5,454 bases of DNA from Nitrospirota bacterium (GTDB taxonomy: Bacteria > Nitrospirota > 9FT-COMBO-42-15 > HDB-SIOI813). Position numbers and translations under genes: made by a program. Each line of letters opens with the position of its first letter. The first letter of the stretch is position 1. The stretch spans positions 1 through 5,454 of the forward strand of contig JAHFER010000110.1 of NCBI GenBank assembly GCA_023248365.1, read 5' to 3'. The notes under the pieces were generated by a model, which saw only the letters and a program-made list of their open reading frames with translations, was not told the DNA's origin and ran no database searches. Below, one piece after another: positions 1-5,454 of the stretch.

Positions 1-1183
1 CATCTGCAGAGCCGCCGAACGCTACGGCCTTGACCGTGGTTCCTGGCCGCGCCTTCTGCAGTCCTTCAAGGATGACACGGTCACCTGCCTTCAGTCCTTC
101 GCTGACCAGCCAGTTGTCGCCCACTGTTCGCACGACCTTAACGGCACGCGTCTCCATCTTCTCTCCATCACCTACCACCATCACCATTGCATTGCCGTCA
201 GGGCTGCGGGTGACCCCTCGCTGGGGAACAAGAATAGCCTGTTCGCTTACCCCTTCCTCCAGGATAGCTCTGACAAACATTCCAGGGAGCAGGGTATGTT
301 TAGGATTTGGAAAGATCGCCCGCAGGGTAATAGAGCCGGTGCTCTGGTCAACAGTGACTTCTGAAAATTTCAGAGTGCCCGGCAACTTATAGGCGCTGCC
401 ATCCTCCAGAATCAGCCTGACCCGCGCCTGGCCTTTCGCGCTGTTTTTCAGCAGGCCGCTGGCCAGGTTTTCCCTCAGGCGGAGCAACTCGGCACTCGAC
501 TGGGTGAGATCCACATACATGGAATCGAGCTGTTGAATGGTTGCAAGGGCCGCTGTCTGGCTGGCGGTTACCAACGCCCCCTCGGTTACAGTAGAGCGGC
601 CGATCCTTCCGGAAATGGGAGAGGTTATACTGGTATAGGTCAGATTAATACGGGCGGTCTCTAACGCCGATTTGCCGGCCTCGATGTCTGCCTCAGCCAG
701 CTTGAGAGCCGCACTCGCATCGTCGAAATCCTGCTGACTGACCGCATTGATTTTTACAAGTTCCTTATATCGGTTGGCCTTAAGCCTGGCGGGAATAACA
801 TTGGCTTCCGCTCTGGCAAGTGAAGCCTTTGCACTGTTGTAGGCTGCCAGGTATGCAGCCGGGTCAATCTGGTAAAGTACCTTGCCAGCCTTGACATCCG
901 AGCCCTCAGTAAACAGGCGTTTCTTAACGATACCACTTACCTGCGGCCGCACTTCGGCAATTAGATAGGCAGAGGTACGACCGGCAAGCTCAGTGGTAAG
1001 CGTAACACGCTGGGGATGAACAACCATGACCCCCACTTCTGGAAGATTGCCGGGAGCCTTCCCCTCGACTGCGCCATTCTTTTTCCCGCAACCCGTTAAA
1101 ATCAGCCCTGCGATGAGGATTAGCAGAATAGTAATCAGATTGGCTCTACCCTTGGTTTGGTTAAACATCTCCACCAATTTCAT
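1..1183 (-). CDS. RND efflux pump periplasmic adaptor lipoprotein, AcrA/MexA type (3' end cut by window)
   Basis: This is the membrane fusion protein of a tripartite RND efflux pump; it links an inner-membrane RND transporter to an outer-membrane channel. The frame is open from ATG at 1183 to the window edge, 394 full codons, and the last visible residues (GLKAGDRVILEGLQK, then about 17 more) match the usual C-terminal end, so only a few residues should be missing. Residues 1-32 form a lipoprotein signal with lipobox LTGC (Cys32). The first half of the lipoyl domain is at about 79-111 (RPQVSGIV, then EGSDVKAGKVLYQIDP), followed by an alpha-hairpin to about 185. The second lipoyl half contains TSPISGRIGRSTVTEGALV, and beta-barrel and membrane-proximal domains follow. 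The start is supported by AGGAG nine bases upstream. The RND pump gene would be expected just beyond the window. GC is clearly higher than in neighbouring genes. The family call is firm; the substrate cannot be told. Confidence 0.93.
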   Translation of the reverse strand, partial: MKLVEMFNQTKGRANLITILLILIAGLILTGCGKKNGAVEGKAPGNLPEVGVMVVHPQRVTLTTELAGRTSAYLIAEVRPQVSGIVKKRLFTEGSDVKAGKVLYQIDPAAYLAAYNSAKASLARAEANVIPARLKANRYKELVKINAVSQQDFDDASAALKLAEADIEAGKSALETARINLTYTSITSPISGRIGRSTVTEGALVTASQTAALATIQQLDSMYVDLTQSSAELLRLRENLASGLLKNSAKGQARVRLILEDGSAYKLPGTLKFSEVTVDQSTGSITLRAIFPNPKHTLLPGMFVRAILEEGVSEQAILVPQRGVTRSPDGNAMVMVVGDGEKMETRAVKVVRTVGDNWLVSEGLKAGDRVILEGLQKARPGTTVKAVAFGGSAD

Positions 1184-1192
1184 GTTATATTT

Positions 1193-1197
1193 CTCCT
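1193..1197 (-). promoter_or_regulatory. Ribosome binding site of the efflux adaptor gene
   Basis: AGGAG on the minus strand lies nine bases before the ATG at 1183. It favours that start over the in-frame ATG five codons later (Met6). Either start leaves the lipobox intact. Confidence 0.7.
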
Positions 1198-1223
1198 GTT
1201 TCTGTAATTTATAATACAATATA

Positions 1224-1264
1224 GGGACACTTCCCATATTTACCGAAAATATGGGAAGTGTCCC
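1224..1264. repeat. Perfect 18-bp inverted repeat with 5-nt loop, REP/RAYT-like palindrome
   Basis: The arms 1224-1241 and 1247-1264 are exact reverse complements, beginning GGGACACTTCCC, with the loop ACCGA between them. The element lies ten bases after the stop codon of the exchanger gene and about 40 bases before the adaptor start. Neither flank has a proper T-run, so it does not look like a standard intrinsic terminator, although such a strong stem could still impede transcription or protect an mRNA 3' end. From memory, GGGACACTTCCC-type palindromes flank IS200-like REP-associated tyrosine transposases in many bacterial genomes; that origin is an inference, since no transposase is present here. 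Confidence 0.9.
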
Positions 1265-1274
1265 CATTTCCTAC

Positions 1275-2291
1275 TTACATCTGTGAAAAGACAATTACAA
1301 CAAATGATATGTAAAGCAAGCCATTCATGATGAACATCGGTGGAGTCATCTTAGTCTTCTTTCTGACAAGCACATAAATCCATGTACCTGCCAGTATTGT
1401 GACGATACTGCTTGTTGTAACAGTCAGATTTGTTGTCCAGGGTGTGAGAAATATACCGATTGCAGGAAGCAGACTCCCCTGAAACACCATTGCTCCGGTA
1501 ATATTCCCTATGGCAATAGTATCCTTTCCTGACCTGATCCATGTAATGCTGTTTATCTTTTCAGGAAGTTCTGTGGCAATGGGAACTATCAAAAGAGCCA
1601 GGACAATTACGGGCATATGAAGGATCCCTGCAAGATGTTCAACACCAATTACAAAACCCTTTGCGCCTGCGATAATGAGACCAAGAGCAATCAGAAGCTG
1701 TATCACAACAAAAAACATGTGGTCTTTAAAGATTGCAGACAAATAAAGATTTTTGCTCTCCTCTGTCCCATGCCCCTCATCAACAAGCGCCTTGCTGGCC
1801 TTCACCGTCTCCAGCACATAATAAAAATAGGTCAGGACTAACAGTATCGCTACAAATATGCGTAACAGCCTCCATGCGGTTGGTGTAAAAGCAACAAGAA
1901 ATGACAAAGAAAAAACAAACAGAAAAAATTCAAGGTCACGCTTAAGACCAGAGCGCTCAGGAGAAACACAATCTTTTTGCCTTCTTCCTTTAAAAACAAA
2001 CGCCGCACAACCAACAAGAAACATGGCAAGAGTGGAAAGCATAAACGGCGCACCCAGGATTGCACCGACACCCACCTCTTCCTTTATCCCCGCTGAGTTA
2101 CCGGCGAATATGGCAACGAGGGGAACCATTGTCTCAGGGAGCGCTGTTCCTACTGCCGCAAAGATACTCCCTGTCACCCCTTCTGAAAACTCAAGCTTTG
2201 CACCCAGAGATTCTATGGCATTGGTAAAAACTTCTGCAGCAATAACAATAACAATAAGAGACACTAAAAGAATTATAAGATCTGTGGTCAA
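1275..2291 (-). CDS. Sodium/calcium exchanger family membrane protein (divergent NCX/CaCA-type antiporter)
   Basis: A 338-residue, very hydrophobic inner-membrane protein with the internal duplication of the cation/Ca2+ exchanger family. The alpha-1 repeat includes GTALPE (48-53) and the following GAILGAPF (76-83). The alpha-2 repeat includes ATELPE (239-244) and GNITGAMVFQ (262-271). Two hydrophobic halves are joined by a charged linker at about 102-118 and a second hydrophilic stretch at about 164-180. Family members exchange Na+ or H+ for Ca2+ or other cations. Glu53 and Glu244 match the central ion-binding glutamates, but several other ligand positions are changed, so the transported ion is uncertain. 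The start is TTG at 2291, with GGGAG ten bases upstream; no ATG lies between it and the preceding in-frame stop at 2370-2372. Length is normal for a prokaryotic member. It is transcribed in the same direction as the oxidase genes, probably as a separate unit after the hairpin at 2317-2336. Confidence 0.88.
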   Translation of the reverse strand: MTTDLIILLVSLIVIVIAAEVFTNAIESLGAKLEFSEGVTGSIFAAVGTALPETMVPLVAIFAGNSAGIKEEVGVGAILGAPFMLSTLAMFLVGCAAFVFKGRRQKDCVSPERSGLKRDLEFFLFVFSLSFLVAFTPTAWRLLRIFVAILLVLTYFYYVLETVKASKALVDEGHGTEESKNLYLSAIFKDHMFFVVIQLLIALGLIIAGAKGFVIGVEHLAGILHMPVIVLALLIVPIATELPEKINSITWIRSGKDTIAIGNITGAMVFQGSLLPAIGIFLTPWTTNLTVTTSSIVTILAGTWIYVLVRKKTKMTPPMFIMNGLLYISFVVIVFSQM

Positions 2292-2301
2292 TGTATTATT
2301 T

Positions 2302-2306
2302 CTCCC
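2302..2306 (-). promoter_or_regulatory. Ribosome binding site deciding the TTG start of the exchanger
   Basis: GGGAG lies ten bases before TTG at 2291. The reading frame is open further upstream to the TGA at 2370-2372, but that stretch has no ATG. This site together with the TTG gives the best start. Confidence 0.55.
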
Positions 2307-2312
2307 TGGATT

Positions 2313-2336
2313 AAAATTATTCCGGCGGCGGAATAA
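2313..2336 (-). terminator. Possible weak intrinsic terminator between the small ORF and the exchanger gene
   Basis: On the minus strand an exact 8-bp stem (TTATTCCG pairing with CGGAATAA, arms 2329-2336 and 2317-2324) with a 4-nt loop is followed directly by TTTT. The three G-C pairs sit next to the loop and the remaining pairs are A-T, so the stem is weak. It could end transcripts of the small ORF or the oxidase cluster, just 22 bases before the exchanger start. Confidence 0.4.
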
Positions 2337-2369
2337 CCTTCTATGATCAATACCGGATAACTCCAGGAA

Positions 2370-2501
2370 TCATTTCGGATTTGTAATCTTTTCTGCAATT
2401 GGAACTGCACCTGATTTGTTTTTCTCTAAATCACCCTGTGCATAAGCTGAAATCACAATGAAAACTAATCCCATCAGCAACAATAAGATTTTTAACTTCA
2501 T
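2370..2501 (-). CDS. Small secreted or periplasmic protein of 43 residues, unknown function
   Basis: I do not recognise this gene. ATG at 2501 is preceded by an excellent GGAGG site six bases upstream. The product has a classical signal peptide: basic MKLK, a hydrophobic core of about 14 residues, then ISAYA followed by QG, giving a likely signal peptidase I cut after Ala21. The mature peptide would be only about 22 residues, hydrophilic, lysine-rich and cysteine-free (QGDLEKNKSGAVPIAEK, then ITNPK), ending at TGA. It lies 83 bases after the subunit II stop and has its own promoter-like -10 boxes. It could be a true small periplasmic protein linked to the oxidase, or the 5' remnant of a longer exported protein. 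The strong ribosome site and well-formed signal argue that it is translated. Confidence 0.62.
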   Translation of the reverse strand: MKLKILLLLMGLVFIVISAYAQGDLEKNKSGAVPIAEKITNPK

Positions 2502-2507
2502 CAACAT

Positions 2508-2512
2508 CCTCC
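2508..2512 (-). promoter_or_regulatory. Strong ribosome binding site of the 43-residue ORF
   Basis: GGAGG is six bases before the ATG at 2501. Another in-frame ATG (2507) directly abuts the site and is too close to be used, so 2501 is the likely start. Confidence 0.6.
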
Positions 2513-2533
2513 AATTATATTTTTTGTACAAGC

Positions 2534-2551
2534 ATTATAAGAGAAATTATA
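2534..2551 (-). promoter_or_regulatory. Putative sigma70-type promoter region for the small ORF
   Basis: On the minus strand a perfect TATAAT hexamer occupies 2539-2534, and a second, overlapping-scale copy lies at 2551-2546 just upstream. The first would give a transcription start near 2527 and a leader of about 25 bases before the 43-residue ORF. Seventeen bases upstream of it is TAGATT, only a 3-of-6 match to the -35 consensus. The region is very AT-rich, so chance TATAAT matches are possible. Confidence 0.35.
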
Positions 2552-2584
2552 TAAAAAATCTATATGCTGATGAGGGTTTTTTAT

Positions 2585-3202
2585 TTATTCAGCAGAGTTA
2601 TACCACTCCCTGAATTTTATCTCATTCATAACTACTGACTTGGTCAGCATCATTGAATGGCCTGTTCCGCAGTATTCTGCACAAAAAAGGTTATACTCCC
2701 CTTCCTCATCAGGGGTAAACGAAATCGTCCTAAGAGAACCGGGCAGTGCATCCTGTTTAACCCGAAAAGCAGGGATGTAAAAGCTGTGTATAAGGTCCAG
2801 CGAGGTTATATTGATTATTACAGGTTTGTTTACAGGCAGGTTTAAAACATCGCTCTGTTTCCCGTTGTCATATTCAAATGACCAGTGCCATATCTGTCCG
2901 GTAGCCTTTACAGACATGGCATTAGCAGGAATCTCAACCCTTAATTCCTTATACCCTTTCCACCCGATATCAAACATAAACAGTACAAGTGATATTGAAA
3001 AAACAAGAAACAGGATTTCAAGAGATTTGGAACCTTCAACATCAGTCGGATTTGGATTCCTCTTCTTACTGTACTTTATGACAAAAAATAGTGTAAAGAA
3101 TACAATTAAAGCAAGCAATACTATACTAATCCCGCCTATGATTATCATTGCGGTGTCTGTCTGTTTACCTATTATACTGGCAGCGGATAATAACATCATC
3201 AT
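2585..3202 (-). CDS. ctaC: Cytochrome c oxidase subunit II (CuA subunit, no fused cytochrome c domain)
   Basis: Subunit II takes electrons from a cytochrome c (or equivalent donor) through a binuclear CuA centre on the periplasmic face and passes them to subunit I. The 205-residue product has two membrane helices (about 18-42 and 61-80) and a C-terminal cupredoxin domain. The CuA ligands are complete: His139 in DLIHSF, then CAEYCGTGHSMM giving Cys174, Glu176, Cys178, His182 and Met185. The aromatic electron-entry stretch IWHWSFEY (104-111) and a glutamate at the foot of helix 2 (Glu62, the K-channel entry position) are also present. There is no CXXCH and no C-terminal extension, so it is not a caa3-type subunit. 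It follows subunit III by 15 bases. The first three codons are all ATG: GGGAG at 3208-3204 best fits the third (3196), AGGAG at 3218-3214 better fits the first (3202), so the N-terminus is uncertain by two residues. Confidence 0.96.
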   Translation of the reverse strand: MMMLLSAASIIGKQTDTAMIIIGGISIVLLALIVFFTLFFVIKYSKKRNPNPTDVEGSKSLEILFLVFSISLVLFMFDIGWKGYKELRVEIPANAMSVKATGQIWHWSFEYDNGKQSDVLNLPVNKPVIINITSLDLIHSFYIPAFRVKQDALPGSLRTISFTPDEEGEYNLFCAEYCGTGHSMMLTKSVVMNEIKFREWYNSAE

Positions 3203-3203
3203 T

Positions 3204-3208
3204 CTCCC
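3204..3208 (-). promoter_or_regulatory. Ribosome binding site of subunit II, ambiguous among three ATGs
   Basis: GGGAG lies 1, 4 and 7 bases before the three consecutive ATG codons (3202, 3199, 3196), so by spacing it points to the third. A second site, AGGAG at 3218-3214, overlaps the stop of the upstream gene and lies 11 bases before the first ATG. Confidence 0.5.
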
Positions 3209-3217
3209 AACAACTCC

Positions 3218-4015
3218 TCATCTGAAGGCCACATCTGAAAATACCATACCTGCAAGAATAAATAAGATAATAATACTAATCGGGACAATCAGTCTTAACA
3301 CACCCTTCTCTGATCTGAGATGCATCAGATATAACAACACAAGTAAGGCTATAAAAGATGAGATCAGGATATTGGCAAAAAAACTCATCCATCCAAGGTA
3401 AAACAACGGAAAAAGGTATATCCATATAATATCCACAAGATGCCAGTAGAGGCCGGAATTCTCAAGCTGAATATAATCATTCTGATGAATCTTTCCTCTG
3501 ATAATCTGTAACATCATCACCTTAATCAGGACTATACCGCCTGCTATATGAAGACCGTGAAGGCCTGTCATAAAAAAGTAGAGGCCGTAGAATATGACCT
3601 CTCCGCTGCTTCTTGTAAGTAAGGCCGGTGAGCCAGGATATATCCCGCGGCTGATTTCAGCAGACCATTCAAGATATTTAATCAAAAGAAAAGACACGCC
3701 TAAAATAACCGTAAGGCCAAGGAGTATAAGCCCTAACCTGTTTCTACCCTTCTTCACTGCCGCGATTGCCAGGGTGATAGTAATACTGCTTGTCAGCAGG
3801 ATAACCGTATTCAAGCCGGCAAGAGGAATATTAAGCCCTGCTGAGGCACTTTGAAAGTCCTGTGGAAACTTATAACGATAAACCGAGTAAAGTAAAAAGG
3901 GGCCGATAAAAAGGAAAAACTCTGTAATCAGGAATAGCCACATCCCAAGTTTAGCAGCGATATAATCACGGTAATCCCGCTGAGGTGTCTCAGCTATTTT
4001 AAAGGTTTCATCCAT
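3218..4015 (-). CDS. ctaE: Cytochrome c oxidase subunit III fused to the C-terminal part of subunit IV
   Basis: Residues 1 to about 209 are a standard subunit III, the membrane subunit that packs against subunit I and stabilises its proton uptake. Visible landmarks are the helix with Glu32 (LITEFFLF), LNTVILLTSS (68-77), KYLEW (113-117), TGLHGLHIAGG (150-160) and YWHLVDIIWIYLFPLFYL (190-207), which is normally the last helix. The frame then continues for about 56 residues, SFFANIL, LLYLMHLRSEK (227-237) and FSDVAFR at the end. This matches, from family knowledge, the second and third helices of bacterial oxidase subunit IV (consensus style FANILIA, FMHLK, FxDxxFR). The first subunit IV helix is absent. 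Total length 265 exceeds the roughly 200 of plain subunit III. ATG at 4015 lies one base after the subunit I stop, with GAGAGG five bases upstream, so translation is probably coupled. No separate subunit IV gene is seen in the window. Confidence 0.95.
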   Translation of the reverse strand: MDETFKIAETPQRDYRDYIAAKLGMWLFLITEFFLFIGPFLLYSVYRYKFPQDFQSASAGLNIPLAGLNTVILLTSSITITLAIAAVKKGRNRLGLILLGLTVILGVSFLLIKYLEWSAEISRGIYPGSPALLTRSSGEVIFYGLYFFMTGLHGLHIAGGIVLIKVMMLQIIRGKIHQNDYIQLENSGLYWHLVDIIWIYLFPLFYLGWMSFFANILISSFIALLVLLYLMHLRSEKGVLRLIVPISIIILFILAGMVFSDVAFR

Positions 4016-4016
4016 G

Positions 4017-5454
4017 CTATCCTCTCACCCTGAAATCATAGGGCCCGCGTTCAATCACAGGTATCTCTTCAAAGTTCTCCACCGGAGGCGGAGATGAAAT
4101 CTGCCACTCAAGGGTTGCCCCGCCCCAGGGGTTCGCATCTGCCTGTTCTCCGCGGAAAAGGGCATAAACAAGGTTTCCGAACATCAGGATGAGTCCAATA
4201 ACAAGAATCCATGACCCTGCAATTGAAATAATCTGGAGGTCTGTATATTGCGGCAGATAGTCGTAATACCTCCGGGGCATACCTTTTAAGCCCAGAAGAA
4301 GCATAGGAAAGTACAGTGTGTTGAAGCCGGCGAATAATATACCCCATGCAATATTTGCAAGCCTTTTGTTGTAAAGCCTGCCGAACATCTTAGGGAACCA
4401 GTAATGGAGCCCTGCAAAAAATGCAAACCCGGCGCTGCCGAACTTGATATAATGAAAGTGTCCTACAACAAAATATGTATCATGCAGGAACACATTGATA
4501 GAAAGCGCTCCAAGCATCAGTCCTGTAAGCCCCCCGATGGAAAACTGAAATATAAAAGACAGGGCATACAGAAACGGTGTGTCTAATATAATTGACCCCT
4601 TGTAAAGACTTCCTAACCAGTTGAATACCTTTATGGCGCTTGGAATTGCAACAAAAAATGTAAACAGGGAAAACAGTACCCCGGCAGTGTAACTATAGCC
4701 GCTCACAAACATGTGATGCCCCCACACAAGCGTACCCACGCCTGCAATCCCGAGGCTTGACCATGCAATAGCCCTGTAACCGAATATCGTCCGTCTTGCA
4801 AATACAGGAATAATCTCGCTGATAATACCCATTCCAGGCAGTATCATTATGTAGACAGCGGGATGTGAGTATATCCAGAACAGGTGCTGATACAATAACG
4901 GGTCTCCACCTTTTGCAGGATCAAAAACACCGATACCAAAAAACCTTTCAGCAATAACAAGCAGGAAGGTAACACCTATAATTGGAGTAGCAAATATCTG
5001 TACCCATGCCGTGGCATAAAGAGTCCACACAAAAAGCGGCAGTCTGTTCCATGTCATCCCCGGCGCCCTCATCCTGTGAACTGTTGTAATGAAATTTATA
5101 CCGGTAAGTATTGATGAGAGGCCGAGCACAAATACTGCGAATACTGAAAGGGTCACGTTGGTTCCTGTCCTCAGGCTGTACGGAACATAAAATGTCCAGC
5201 CCGTATCAGGCGGTCCTGCACCTGTAAAAAGCGCTGTTAATGCAATCACCGCCCCTGCCATATAGACCCACCATGAAAGGAGGTTCAAACGCGGAAAGGA
5301 AAAATCACGTGCACCAATAAGTATAGGCAGGAAGAAATTACCAAACACACCGGGTACAACAGGAATGATAAAGAGAAACAGCATTATTACGCCGTGGGTA
5401 GTAAAGAGGGCATTGTACGTCTGGGCAGACATTATGGTGGGGCCGCGCGTAATC
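4017..5454 (-). CDS. ctaD: Cytochrome c oxidase subunit I, A2 type (5' end cut by window)
   Basis: This is the catalytic subunit, which reduces O2 to water at haem a3-CuB and pumps protons. Coding continues to the window edge upstream of the Met at 5432 (seven more in-frame codons, I-T-R-G-P-T-I), so that Met is internal; roughly the first 45-60 residues, including helix 1, are missing. Counting from that Met, the low-spin haem ligands are His13 (TTHG) and His327. CuB ligands are His190, His239 and His240, and the haem a3 ligand is His325 (VGHFH). Tyr194 is the active-site tyrosine, Lys268 (AIKVFNW) the K-channel lysine, Asp43 (IGARDFSFPR) the D-channel entrance, and Arg387-Arg388 the haem propionate pair. 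The motif YSHPAVY (188-194) lacks the glutamate of HPEVY and has the YS pair of A2-type enzymes. The end has the usual NPWGGATLEW (434-443). It is the first visible gene of the cluster, one base ahead of subunit III; the promoter lies outside the window. Confidence 0.97.
   Translation of the reverse strand, partial: ITRGPTIMSAQTYNALFTTHGVIMLFLFIIPVVPGVFGNFFLPILIGARDFSFPRLNLLSWWVYMAGAVIALTALFTGAGPPDTGWTFYVPYSLRTGTNVTLSVFAVFVLGLSSILTGINFITTVHRMRAPGMTWNRLPLFVWTLYATAWVQIFATPIIGVTFLLVIAERFFGIGVFDPAKGGDPLLYQHLFWIYSHPAVYIMILPGMGIISEIIPVFARRTIFGYRAIAWSSLGIAGVGTLVWGHHMFVSGYSYTAGVLFSLFTFFVAIPSAIKVFNWLGSLYKGSIILDTPFLYALSFIFQFSIGGLTGLMLGALSINVFLHDTYFVVGHFHYIKFGSAGFAFFAGLHYWFPKMFGRLYNKRLANIAWGILFAGFNTLYFPMLLLGLKGMPRRYYDYLPQYTDLQIISIAGSWILVIGLILMFGNLVYALFRGEQADANPWGGATLEWQISSPPPVENFEEIPVIERGPYDFRVRG
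4021..4026 (-). promoter_or_regulatory. Ribosome binding site of subunit III, inside the end of subunit I
   Basis: GAGAGG lies five bases before the ATG at 4015 and inside the last codons of subunit I, which fits translational coupling of the two genes. Confidence 0.55.

Noticed and set aside
1200..1223. Promoter for the adaptor gene with a TATTAT -10 box after the palindrome
   Set aside because: A -10-like match exists, but the position expected for the -35 box falls within the palindrome and has no resemblance to TTGACA.
1858..2346. Long plus-strand ORF of 162 codons across the 5' half of the exchanger gene
   Set aside because: It is antisense to a well-supported exchanger gene, has an arginine- and serine-rich composition typical of a shadow frame, and resembles no known protein.
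2370..2372. TGA read through as selenocysteine or tryptophan to fuse the small ORF to the exchanger
   Set aside because: No selenocysteine insertion-type hairpin is seen directly after the TGA, and the exchanger has its own ribosome site and start. TGG is the normal Trp codon in these genes and TGA is used as a stop in subunit III.
2550..2584. Intrinsic terminator right after subunit II
   Set aside because: The segment has A-runs and T-runs but no GC-rich stem that pairs well; only weak A-T pairing is possible.
2811..3401. Plus-strand ORF of 196 codons opposite subunits II and III
   Set aside because: It lies opposite two oxidase genes with intact catalytic motifs; its sequence is an antisense shadow without a convincing ribosome site or domain.
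5430..5432. ATG at 5432 as the true start of subunit I
   Set aside because: The family has a further helix before this point, the frame stays open to the window edge, and no ribosome site precedes this ATG.

Overview
The window carries five protein-coding genes and one small secreted ORF, all on the minus strand, so transcription runs from high to low coordinates. The bacterium is Gram-negative: it has a lipoprotein adaptor of a tripartite efflux pump. It also respires oxygen through a haem-copper oxidase. The catalytic subunit resembles, from memory, the A2-type oxidases of Geobacter-like deltaproteobacteria and related uncultured lineages (Nitrospirota-like groups are also possible). The lineage is a guess; no marker gene is present.

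Region 5454-2585 is a compact cytochrome c oxidase cluster in the order subunit I (5' end cut by the window), subunit III, subunit II, with gaps of 1 and 15 nt. Subunit I has every haem and copper ligand expected in the visible part but carries YSHPAVY in place of the classical HPEVY motif, which marks the A2 subtype. The subunit III gene continues past its normal end into the last two membrane segments of a bacterial subunit IV, so it reads as a III-IV fusion. Subunit II is short, has a complete CuA site and no fused cytochrome c domain. Together they would form a four-subunit-equivalent proton-pumping terminal oxidase fed by a separate electron donor.

Region 2584-2292 holds a promoter-like stretch, a 43-residue ORF with a clear signal peptide (2501-2370) and a small hairpin followed by four T residues. 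Region 2291-1275 encodes a divergent Na+/Ca2+-exchanger-family membrane protein that starts at TTG. It keeps both alpha-repeat glutamates but has lost most other ion ligands known in the family.

Region 1274-1184 contains a perfect 18-bp inverted repeat of REP/RAYT style. Beyond it, 1183-1 encodes an AcrA/MexA-type periplasmic adaptor lipoprotein, nearly complete, with visibly higher GC than the rest of the window. The repeat therefore sits at a compositional boundary. No stretch longer than 300 bases lacks a gene. I saw no RNA gene, CRISPR array, transposase or complete insertion sequence.
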